Assembly: GCA_903772945.1 (NCBI GenBank)
Contig: CAICTM010000543.1
Coordinates: forward strand, 1 to 60,637
From: Seminavis robusta
Lineage: Eukaryota > Bacillariophyta > Bacillariophyceae > Naviculales > Naviculaceae
DNA length: 60,637 bases
Direction: 5' to 3'
Made by a program: the position numbers and the translations under genes. Positions within the stretch are counted from its first letter, which is position 1. Each line of letters starts with the position of its first letter. The notes beneath the pieces were generated by a model, which saw nothing but the letters and a program-made list of their open reading frames with translations, searched no databases and was not told the DNA's origin. Below are positions 42,364 through 53,324 of this stretch, piece after piece.

Positions 42364-45300
42364 ATGGCGCATCAAGCAGGAGCCACGTCGCTGGGCATGG
42401 TGTCGGAGAACTTTGGTTACTCTCGTGTCCGTTTGCGTCGCGTCAAGAAACTCCAATTTGGAATTGTCAATCCGCAAGAACTCAAGCAGTACAGTGTGAC
42501 ACAAGCCATTACCGTCAATGGCAAGAAGATTCCCGCCGGAGTGACGCGCTACGAGACGCACATTGCCGGACAACCCGTCTATGGCGGTGCCAACGATCCT
42601 CGGCTCGGGAATCTCCACGACAAGTCCGATCCGGGATATTTTGGTCATTTGGAATTGGCGCGGCCGGTCTATCATCAAGGCTTTATTCAAGTCTGTATGA
42701 AAGTTGTGCGATGCGTCTGTTATCATTGCGCTCGCTTCAAAATGAGAGACGATGAATTCAAGTTCCAGAAATGCAAGACGATCAAACACAAGAAAAAGCG
42801 ACTCGAAGCACTCCACGATTTGCTACGCAACAAGAAACAGTGCGATCATTGTCAGGGCATGCAACCCAAAATTACAAAGGTCGCACTCTCGCTGGAAGGA
42901 GAATTCCCAGAAGGAGCCGCCACGGGGCCTGGAGCGTCGATGGGAGATTCCAAACAATTCCTCAGTGGAGCCACCATTGTCAAGTTGCTACGACAAGTCC
43001 GGGAAGAAGATGTCATGTTGTTGGGCTTGAATCCCCATCATTCACGTCCCGATTGGTTACTCGTCCAAGTACTGCCCGTGCCACCCATGCACGTGCGGCC
43101 CAGTGTCGTTGCGGCGGGAGCCATGTCGTCGGAAGATGACTTGACGCATCAATTGGTCAATGTCATCAAGAGTAACATTGCATTGACCAATGCTATTCAA
43201 AATGGTGAACCCAATTTGATTGTCGAACAATTCGAACAGTCCCTGCAGCACAATGTCGCTGCCTTTATGGATAACGAAATTCGTGGCATGCCACAAGTCA
43301 CCCAACGCAGTGGGCGTCCCCTCAAAACCGTCGTCCAGCGATTAAAGGGAAAGGAAGGACGCATTCGTGGAAATCTAATGGGAAAGCGTGTCGACTTTTC
43401 GGCCCGTACCGTTATTACGGCCGATCCCAATTTGGGAATTACCCAAGTCGGTGTCCCCCGCAGTGTCGCCATGAACTTGACCGTACCCGAACGTGTCACG
43501 GCATATAATGTCGCGCAATTGTCGGCACTGGTCGCCAACGGACCGACCACCCATCCCGGAGCCAAACACATTATTCGAACGGATGGTACGCGCATCGATT
43601 TGCGCTATGTCAAAAACAAGTCCGAACTATTGCTCGATCATGGATGGATTGTCGAACGGCATTTGCGAGACAATGATATCGTACTGTTCAATCGACAACC
43701 CAGTTTGCATAAAATGTCCATTATGGGACACATGGCCAAGGTACTCGATTGGTCCACCTTTCGGCTTAACCTTTCGTGTACGGCGCCCTACAATGCCGAT
43801 TTTGATGGCGACGAAATGAATCTGCACGTGCCGCAGTCGTTGCCGGCACGAGCCGAAGCCGAGTTGATGATGTGGTCCCAGCGTGTCGTCGTATCGGGAC
43901 AGTCCAATCGGCCCGTCATGGGGATTATTCAAGATTCCCTCATTGCCGTACAGAAAATGACCAAACGCAGTATCTTTATCGAAAAGGATTTGTGTTTCAA
44001 CATGTTAATGTGGGTCAAGGAATGGGACGGACGAATCCCCATTCCCGCCATTTTGAAACCCAAGGAACTATGGACCGGGAAACAGTTGTTGAGTCAGATT
44101 CTACCCAAGGTCAATCTCAAATCCAAAGCCAACAGCGGACCACCCAAAGGAAAACCATGCAATTTTAATGCGTATGATCATTTGGTCACAATCCAAGAGG
44201 GAGAATTGTTGGAAGGAACCGTCGACAAGAAAACGGTCGGGAGTGGTATGGGAGGTCTGATCCACACGGCGTGGTTGGATGCCGGATACGCTAATAATGC
44301 CAAATTCATGTTGGCCATCCAGCAGCTTGTCAACCACTGGATCCTCAATTATTCCTTTAGCATTGGAGCGATCGATGCGATTGCCGATAATGCTACCATG
44401 AAACAGATTGAGAGTACCATCGACAAGGCCAAGAAACAAGTCGAAGATCTTGTCCGACAGGGACAATCCGGAGAGTTGGAAATCCAGCCGGGACGGACCA
44501 TGCTCGAGTCGTTTGAACAGTTGGTCAACAAGGTTCTCAACACGGCTCGTGATCACGCCGGAAAGTCGGCCCAGTCGAGTTTGGACGAGACTAACTCGGT
44601 CAAGGCCATGGTGACTGCTGGATCCAAGGGATCCTTCATCAATATCTCGCAGATTATTGCCTGTGTCGGACAACAGAATGTGGAAGGAAAGCGTATCCCC
44701 TACGGTTTCCGCAAGCGCAGTCTGCCCCATTTCAGTAAGGACGATATCGGAAGTGAGTCGCGTGGATTTGTGGAGAACTCGTACCTGCGTGGTTTGAGTC
44801 CGCAAGAATTTTTCTTCCATGCCAGTAAGTACAGTACAGTGGATGATGATTGTTTTACATCATGAAGAGTGACTGCTATTTTTCTGCGCATCGCACTCAA
44901 TGATTGTTCTTGCTTGGCCGTTCACAACAACAGTGGGTGGTCGTGAGGGTTTGATTGATACCGCTTGTAAGACCGCCGAGACTGGATACATTCAGCGCCG
45001 TCTGGTCAAGGCTATGGAAACCGTCATGGCGCGATACGATGGTACTCTCAGGACGAGCGGTGGTCAGATCGTCCAGTTCTTGTACGGAGAAGACGGTATG
45101 GACGCCGTGTGGATCGAAAAGCAGACATTCGATTCGTTGACATTGAAAAAGAACGAATTCGACAAGAAATTTGTCATGAACTCGGCAGACCCAGACTTTG
45201 GCTATGATGATCAGAACATCCCCTACATGGAAGCTGATGTCCTCGAGGATTGCAAGCGCGACCCCGAAGTGCAGCTCATGTTGGATCGAGAGGCGGAGAC

Positions 45301-47776
45301 TTTACGCGAAGATCAGGCCGTCCTGCGTATCGTCATGGCCAACCGTGAGGCTGGTAGAGAATCCGATGACAGCTCCTACGCACCCGGCAACATTAAACGT
45401 GTCTTGGAGAACTCGAAACGACAATTTAAGATTGACATGGGACAGCCGTCTGATTTGCACCCCCGTGATATTATTGAGAAGTACACGGCGTTGCTGGACC
45501 GTTTGATTGTCGTGGTTGGAGATGATCCGCTTTCCGTGGAAGCTCAAAACAACGCCATTACGAACTACCGTATTTTGATCCGAGGCATGCTGGCCTCCAA
45601 GCGAGTTCTGAAAGACTGGCGCTTGTCGAAGGCCGCCTTGGACTGGGTTGTGGGTGAAATTGAAACTCGCTTCAATGTGGCCAAGGTCAGCGCTGGAGAA
45701 ATGGCGGGAGTGTTGGCGGCGCAGTCGATCGGAGAGCCTGCGACTCAGATGACGCTCAACACATTCCACTACGCTGGTGTGAGTGCGAAGAATGTGACAC
45801 TCGGTGTGCCTCGTCTGAAGGAAATTATCAACGTGGCAAAAACGCCCAAGACGCCCGGCCTGACTGTGTACTTGGAAGAGGAGGTCAGTGGGGACGAGAA
45901 CATTGCGGAGTTGGTGGTTTCCACTCTTGAATTCACCGTCCTGGGAAACGTGGTGAAGAAAACGGAAATATACTACGACCCTGATGTCAGGAACAGTGTT
46001 GTGGCAAACGATCGCGAGTTTGTCAAGGAGTTCTATGAGATTACGGACAAGACTGACGATGACTTGCGCCGCCTGAGCCCGTGGGTCTTGCGCATCGAGC
46101 TCGACAAGTCTCTGGTCGACGTGAAACGTGTTAAGATGCCGGAGATCTCCAGGGAAATCGAGGCAGAGTATGGGTCGGATCTTCACGTTGAAGTCACCGA
46201 CGACAACGCCGAGGAATTGGTGGTTAGAGTGCGAATTGTCAATGATACTCCGGTCAACAGCACAGGCATGGACGTTGGGGGTGGAGCCGGAGTAGATGAG
46301 CATGGTCTTGGTCTATCCAATCAACAGGATGAAGACGTTGAGGTCGGGCAAGAGGATGACATGTTCTTGAAGCGATTGGAAAAGAGCATGTTGAAGAGCC
46401 TCAAGTTACGAGGGGTGGATCATGTCAAGAAAGTGTTCATGCGAAAGGGCAAACGCTCCACATGGGACGACAACGCCGGTTTTGGTATGAAGGATGAGTG
46501 GGTCATGGAGACCGATGGAACGAATCTCATGGCTGTTCTTGGAATTGATTATGTTGACGCAACACGAACTACGAGCAATGATATCGTTGAGGTTTTCGTC
46601 ACTCTCGGTATCGAAGGAGTCCGTGGCGCTCTTCTCGGGGAGCTTCGCAATGTCATCAGTTTTGACGGTTCCTATGTGAACTACCGTCACTTGGCTTGTC
46701 TGGTAGACGTGATGACGATGCAGGGGCACTTGATGGCCATCGATCGTCACGGAATCAATCGAGTCGATTCAGGTCCTCTTCTTCGCTGTTCTTTCGAAGA
46801 GACGGTTGATATGTTGATGGACGCAGCGGTGTATGCGGAGGACGAAATCTTGAGAGGCGTCACAGAGAACATTATGATGGGACAACTTGTTCGCGTCGGG
46901 ACAGGATGCATCGATTTGCTCCTGGACGAAGAAAAGGTTGTCCGTGAAGCCGTCGAAGTTGTGGTTGACGAGTTTGGAGACAACAAGGATCTGGGACTTG
47001 TCGGTTCCAATAATACTGGATCTGCCACTCCATACGCCAGCACGCCATTTGCGAGTAGTCCAATGGTTGGAGGGGGCTCTGAGATGTCTCCCTTCGTTGG
47101 AGATGGAGCATTCAGTCCAGCGGTTGGTGGCGCCAGTTTCTCTCCAGCCTATTCTCCCGACAGCGGCAGCTATGGCTCAGGCTTTGCTAGTGGGAGTTAC
47201 GGAAGTGGCGACGACAATAGAGCTGCAATGATGTCTCCGGCTTACAGTCCAGCCAGCCCTGCATACTCCCCAACCTCTCCCCAGTACAGCCCCACGTCTC
47301 CGGCCTACAGTCCGACTTCGCCTGCATATTCTCCGACAAGCCCAGCCTACTCCCCCACAAGTCCAGCTTACAACCCAACCAGCCCAGCATATTCGCCAAC
47401 CTCTCCAGCATACTCTCCTACATCCCCTGCGTACAGTCCAAAATCTCCGGCCTACAGCCCGACGAGTCCCCAGTATTCGCCCACATCTCCTCAGTACAGC
47501 CCGACTAGCCCAGCATACAGCCCTACGAGCCCACAGTACTCACCCACTAGCCCAGCCTATTCTCCAACTAGTCCTGCATACTCGCCGGCCTCACCAGCCT
47601 ACAGCCCGACTTCTCCTGCATACTCCCCCACGAGTCCAGCCTACTCCCCCACAAGCCCTGCTTACTCTCCAACATCTCCTGCCTATTCTCCCACCTCTCC
47701 TGCCTATTCGCCTGCCAGTCCGGCCTACTCTCCTACAAGCCCAGCTTATTCTCCTTCGCAAGGTGGCAACGATTAG
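42364..47776 (+). CDS. RPB1: RNA polymerase II largest subunit
   Basis: Exons 42364-44824 and 44934-47776 join across a 109-bp GT-AG intron, restoring FFHA|MGGREGLIDTA, and give 1767 residues. This is the catalytic subunit of RNA polymerase II. Metal A site: NADFDGDEMNLH (Asp 479, 481 and 483). Bridge and trigger regions: RKRSLPHFSKDD, GESRGFVENSYLRGL-type and GEMAGVLAAQSIGEPATQMTLN motifs. Other conserved blocks are RIRGNLMGKRVDFSARTVI and GSYVNYRHLACLVDVMT. The C-terminal domain has about 25 heptads, mostly YSPTSPA. The clamp has the CxxC...CxxC zinc site (C119, C122, C160, C163). The first canonical site (CxxC...CxxH) is missing between DPRLG and FGHLELA, where only ten residues remain. 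Single copy in the window and intact. Confidence 0.97.
47239..47760 (+). repeat. RPB1 CTD heptad array
   Basis: About 25 copies of a 21-bp unit. The consensus peptide is YSPTSPA, with Q at the seventh position in five copies and single variants N2, K4 and A4. Synonymous codons are mixed, so the array is old and not a recent expansion. Confidence 0.95.
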
Positions 47777-50700
47777 AGGTTTGGTGAGATTGCCCTCTGG
47801 GTTTCATAACTTCACCTGATTGCGAAGGTTGCGGCCGAGAAGTTAGACCTCATTTGAGGCTTGGTTGCAACCTCTGCAAGGAACTTCAACAATGCTTCTG
47901 AGGATGTGCCAGACTGGAGACGGTGCTTTACTTGGGCTACTTAATTAAAAAATCATCATACATAGTTTTCATTGATTTTCCTCAACCTGATTGTTCCAAC
48001 AGATGACCAGGCCAATTGTAGATTAGATGTGAAAGGGACGGTACTGGAAATTCCAAGCAGTACAGCCATTACCAGCAGGGCCAGCACAGATGGGAGTCTT
48101 GCAAGGTACTGGTATGGCAGGAGGGGTCTCTAGTAGAGGAATAAGAACATGTATCGTACATCTGTAGTTGCCCGGAAATGGCATTTATTGGTGGTTGCAA
48201 ACTCTGAGATGGTGTCACTTCAATGACGGTGTGGTTTTTACTGGGGCTTTTGTTCCGCAAGGGAAAGAGAGCGCCGATGACGTCTCGGGGCCACGAGTCG
48301 ATGGATCAGAACGTTGGAATGATCCTGATCTCAACCTGGCTTTCGCCATCAGCATCCATCCTTGTGACTTTGAAGCACACAGTACCGGCATGCCAAGTTT
48401 TTGAACAGCAGTGTGTCTTGGATCTTCTTAAACTTGTTGAGTCCTCGGTGGCCACCAATACCTGGCGGGGCTGGACGCTGGACTAGTACATTCAATGCAT
48501 CGGACCTTCACTGGCACTCGAAGAGAATTGCTGCTTGCAGCTCCCAGGAATTCACGCCCTTGCTGTGTTGTCCAGCCGGTCCATCCAGTCTGCGCAATGC
48601 CTTTTCTTCTTTGTCGAGGCAACGTCTGGCTAGCTAGCTTTGGTGGGGGGTACCGTATCTGTGGCCCACAAACGACCTGCTCCCATGGATGTTCAGGCCA
48701 AGGCAGGTTCTGAAGGCTTACTCAGTTCCAGTGCAGAGAAGCATAAAAAGAGTTCTCAAATGAAAGCCTGTTTGCTCGGATTCCAGGGGGATAAGTATAG
48801 TCAGAAGAAAAGAATCAGGTCACGGGCAAGGCCCGCATTCGCACCGATTTACCGCAGCCTTGAAGCTGTGTGTACCAGCCCAACAAAAAGGAAGGCACCC
48901 CAAGACTGAATTTCAGCCACTTACAGCTTGCGGAACCATTATCCTTGCTCAAAGAACCGGGTCAGTCAACACGTCAACACCAACGAACAGCCTCCAAGTT
49001 CGTGTTGCAGTATCGCAGCTGACCCTGCATTCCGCGGCTGAGCTTGCAGCGTATGGTGCGCGATGTGTGATCTAAGGCAATTGTTTCCTCCTCCAGTTTT
49101 GTATGGATTGCTGCGCTGGTCTCGTGTCTCGTACCGTACTAAAGTAGGTAGATCGAGTGGACACAGGCGGTCTACTACCGTAGCAGTTCACGGGTTATGG
49201 CGGAAGCTTTTTCTGAAGAAGCCTGTACAAAGCTTTTTCTGAAGAAGGCTGTACAGTAGTCGTCGAAGTGACTTATTGGGGAAGTGAGGAGGCGACTTTC
49301 CAGCATTCTTTGCACGATTGGAGTGACCGGCGAGCAGCTTCAAACGCAGCGGTAAATTGGTGGGATTGCATGCAGGCTCAATTGCAAGCTCGGTTTTGCT
49401 GTAGTACAGCATTCAATGCATCGGATCTGCCTTTACTGTCACTTGAAGAAGCTGCTTGCAAGTTTCTTGGCATAGAACAACGCCCGTGGTGTGTTGTCCA
49501 GCCATTGTTGCCTCCAGCCAGTCTGTGCAATGCATTTTCTTTGTCAAGGCAACATCTAGCTACTGGTCTTTTGGGTGGCTCTGGTGGGGATTGGGGGTTG
49601 GGGCTACCGTGCTGAGCCCCACTAGCTAGAGACCTGGGATTTCAAATCGGCAAGTGAGCCCGCAAAGGCTACCGGTACATGTACTCAGTCCCAGTGTCGA
49701 GAAGGCAGCATGAAAAGAATCCAAGAATTCTCCGCCTCAAATGAAAAGAGAAAAGAACATGTTTGCGCGGATTCGATTCCAGAGAGATCATAGAGTGTGC
49801 GATGCTGAAATGCTGAATAGTCAAAAGAAAAGAGTCAGTCAGGTGAGGAGCAAGGAGCAAGGAGCACGGCGCCCCTCCTATTTGCACTGATTCACCGCCG
49901 CCTCGAAGCTGAGGTAGTATTTACCAGGTAGAGGTGCAAGAGGCAACCTATGCTGTGGAGGAAGACATATGCACCCAAGATCTGAACTGCGCTTGCAGCG
50001 ACTATCCTTCCTCAGAGAACTGGAACAGTCAACACCAACGAACAGCCTCTGTCTCTGCCACCAAGTTCGCCTTGCGGTAATGCCGGACTTCTTGTGGGAC
50101 CCAGCAGCTGACCCAAGATTCCGCGGCTATAAGCTTGTGTGCAGAGCTGTGCAGGGTACAGGCATGGTGTGCGTGCGATGTGGGATCTATGGCAATCGTT
50201 TCCTCCAGTGTCGTATGGATTGCTTGCAAAGGCAGTTCGAGTGGAGCAATTGGCTCGATTCTGGGCGTACTCACAGACGAAACATCGATTTTTGCTTTGG
50301 GCGGGTGTAAAAAGCGTTTTCCGAAGAAGGGCTCTAGTCTCTAGTTCATTTAAATCAAATGACTTATGGGGAAGTGAGGAGGCGACTTTCCAGCATTCTT
50401 TGGAGTGACCAAAGCTGCTCTGCTAGAAACTACATGTACTATTAATAGTATGCGTACAGAAGAGAACGCAGCGATGCATGTGACATCCAGTCCTTTAAAC
50501 AAAATATTGCAGCTTCTTCCATGGCGACTTGCGACAGCTCTTGCGACTTTCTTCTGCAGCTCTTGTGCTGAAGGAGTGCTGATGCCTGAAGGAGTGCTGA
50601 GTGATGAATAGCTGCTGAATGCTGAGATAGGAAGACAATACCCAATACCGTACCGCCGGGAGCTAAGACAGTACATAGGAATGGAATGGAATCGATTCGA

Positions 50701-51293
50701 TTCCACTCGACTATCTGATCTCTTGGCTTCCCCTGAGCCAATTCTTTGCATAGTTTGCTGTTCTGGGCCTTCCAGTAAGCCTACCGGTACATGATCTCAA
50801 CCTTGCATCCGGATCCACATGACAATGTACTGGTGCCGGTATGCAGGCGGCTAGAGCCAGAACGCAGAACAGATAAAAAACAGCCAAGACTGAGTACTTG
50901 AAAAGCCCCTAAAGCAGCTCTAAAGCCATACTTACTTGATACTTACTTGAGCTCTTGTGTGGAGGAGAAGGAGCTGGAGAAGGCGCTTCCGAAGAAGAGG
51001 TCTAGAGCCCCGAAAAGAAGGCCTTGACATTCTTTCGTGTTCCGCGTTCCGTGGATTCTTGCTATGGTACAACTTTAGATAGGTGATGTTGTTTTGAATT
51101 GCTATTGAGGATTGAGGAATAGCTGGCCTTGAATGCAATCACTTCATTGTTCGTTCGGCTCACAGGTCTGTAGCAACTTTTTGACATAGAGCTATTATAC
51201 TCACAATTCCTGAAAACTGATCTTTTACAGGAGACCACCATTTTTCGCTGTAAACCGCCGTACCTAACATTACTTCTTTCCACTCAAGCAACG
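47777..51293. other. gene-poor region with a large direct duplication
   Basis: No supported coding gene. Many short frames are by-products of the duplicated sequence. The RPB1 3' UTR probably lies in the first 200 bases. Confidence 0.6.
48490..50411. repeat. about 1-kb segmental duplication in tandem
   Basis: Copy A (about 48490-49330) and copy B (about 49408-50411) share, in order, TTCAATGCATCGGA, GTGTTGTCCAGCC, CAATGC[C/A]TTTTCTT, CACCAACGAACAGCCTC, ATTCCGCGGCT and GAAGTGAGGAGGCGACTTTC. The offset rises from about 918 to about 1092 because of indels. Confidence 0.85.
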
Positions 51294-51572
51294 ATGAAAT
51301 CGACCAACACATCTCCACCATCTTTGCAAAGCCTTCTTTCGCACCAGTTTCGAACCAACACCGCCAACCTCAATGATGCTTCCAGTCAAGACCGCATCGG
51401 TACGCTCAGGAACACCTTCCTTGCCCTTGAACAAGCCCGTCCAACCCGTCAGACACATCCTGGTCCTCATCCTGCAAGGGATGCATCTTCTCGAAAGCAG
51501 GAGCTTCTTGATATCCTCGATGACGTGCTCCGCATCCTCGACGATGACGACCTTGAAGACGACTTTGCGTAA
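51294..51572 (+). CDS. small acidic hypothetical protein
   Basis: A 92-residue open frame from ATG at 51294. The N-terminus is Ser/Thr-rich. The end is strongly acidic and amphipathic (LLDILDDVLRILDDDDLEDD). There is no signal peptide and no recognised family. Composition and a clean start favour a real gene, but nothing else supports it. Confidence 0.4.
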   Translation: MKSTNTSPPSLQSLLSHQFRTNTANLNDASSQDRIGTLRNTFLALEQARPTRQTHPGPHPARDASSRKQELLDILDDVLRILDDDDLEDDFA

Positions 51573-52144
51573 CAGACTTACCTGGGAATGGGAATCTTTT
51601 CTATCGATTTCATCATGTCCTCTCTGAACACCGATACATCAGTCGCATTCACGTCCACTACATAGAGAATAAATATTAATAAATTCATTCATATTGGAAT
51701 CCTCACACCATTATCAATGGCATACAACGCCAGCACTAGCTAGCTACGATATTACAGTACGATAGCACACACATCATCCTCGAGCAATGGAGCATCCAGC
51801 ACCGCTTTTTGATACTGTCTGTCCTAATTGATGACAACGATTCAATCTGCATTCTATTCGCCATTTTGAACGGGCTTTCATGCTTCTCCATGTATGCATT
51901 GACGTCACACAAGTAAGCATCGAGCAAGGGGAGACTTTGGACACAGTCAAATACGGTGCTAATAACTACATGTACCGGTATGTATTGACAAAGATATCAG
52001 TTCTCTTGCTCCACACGTACAATGCGGTACGTCACACATAACTTGCGGCATACAGTCTTTTTTATTGACTGACTTTAGAAGCACTCATGGCCGGAACCAA
52101 CCTCAACAGTCTGTCGCCTAAGTAACCTAGCTAGCCCTAGCTAG
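51573..52144. other. intergenic, no gene seen
   Basis: AT-rich sequence between the 3' ends of the small acidic ORF and the HHE gene, with AGCTAGCTAG palindromes near 51740 and 52130. Confidence 0.5.
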
Positions 52145-52838
52145 CTAGTACATGAACCAGTACATCCATGACAGATAGCTCCTGTAGGTTTTGTACTGCT
52201 CTGGAGTCAGCTGCATCCATGGGCCTGTGATTGTCTTTTCTTCCAAATCCAAATGAGCCATCAAGTCCTTGACATAGGCTTCCAATTTTTCCTGCGTGGC
52301 CGCTTTCTCCTCGTCCGATGCGGAACCCGCCACCATCTTGTCCAGACCCTCTGTAATCTCCGACACTAACCTAATATTGCCATGTTGCTTTTGCAGTTCT
52401 TCCAGAGTATCTTGGTTCCCAATTTTGGCATCCACAAAGAATTTGAAGAGTTGCGTGTCTTCAAACTCACTGTGAGATTCAAGCTTTTTGTGGAACTTGG
52501 CAAAGGCGGCCATTTGTTTCGATGGATCTTCCTTCAAGTCCAAAAAGGCTGTGGCTTGAGTACGGTACCGATCATGAACCCAGAGCCAATTCTTGGCACG
52601 ACCCTGTTGAGGATGCAACGAGGCGTGTTTTTGCCAAAAGGCCGAGTCTTGGACGACCGCCACGGCTTTTTGAATGTCTTCTTCGGAATCGTCATCCTTG
52701 ACGTCGACGCCATTGTCTTGCAGAAACTTCTTTGGGGTCCTCCACTACGGCCGTCGCTGCTTCATCCTTGTAACTGCCGGCCTTGCCCACAAGGTACGGG
52801 ACGGTAAGAGATGCAGGCAGATCGTCACTGGTTGTCAT
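52145..52838 (-). CDS. hemerythrin-like (HHE) protein, 5' frameshift
   Basis: The main frame (52145-52663, 172 residues) has the HHE four-helix pattern: H30, H64-x3-E68 (HSEFE), H94 and H137-x4-E142 (HLDLEE), a complete set for a diiron site. Such proteins bind O2 or sense redox state or iron. This frame continues upstream as FLQDNGVDV...DDSEEDIQKAVAVV without a Met. A second frame starting MTTSDDLPASL (ATG at 52838, or an earlier in-frame ATG at 52925) reaches the same point and runs VVEDPKE. Removing one C from the CCCC at 52737-52734 would join them as EDPKKFLQDNG. So the gene has a 1-nt insertion (real or assembly error). Otherwise translation starts at the internal Met at 52663. It is divergent from the P450 gene. 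Confidence 0.75.
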
Positions 52839-53324
52839 GGCGGATGGTGCTGTTCTTGTTGCAAACGTCTCTCCCTCTTTCTGTTTGTGGAAGATGACTT
52901 CCTTGAAGAGAGTTTGCGAAGCCAAAATCTTTCGCTGGTCGCTGGGGCCCGACCAAATCTGGATCTATTCGAATGGATAATTCGAGTTTTCAAAGCATCA
53001 AATCGAATTCGACGCATCGAAGAAGCAAAGAATGCTCGAGGTGCTCAAGAAGGGCTGGAAGAAGCTGCCCGAGAACCGAGAAGCTGCTCAAGAAGAAGCA
53101 CCTTGCAAAATTTTTGTTAGCATAGATAGTAGAGTCGAGTCCTTGCCCCCATAGTCTCGCCTCTAACCAAATAAGCAACCCGCTTACGTAGTACGGTATC
53201 TACATTGATCTAGTTGCAATTGCATCGCGGTAACAACATTTTTTCTTCCTTCGAACTTGGGCAAGGACAGAAGCGTTACTCCAAGCAGTAGACCAACATC
53301 GATCAATCTATCATTCCCAGGACC

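Noticed and set aside
45302..46303. 333-codon minus-strand frame opposite RPB1 (and similar ones at 44101-44820 and 42337-42816)
   Set aside because: Shadow frames of a highly conserved RPB1 coding strand, with no motif of their own.
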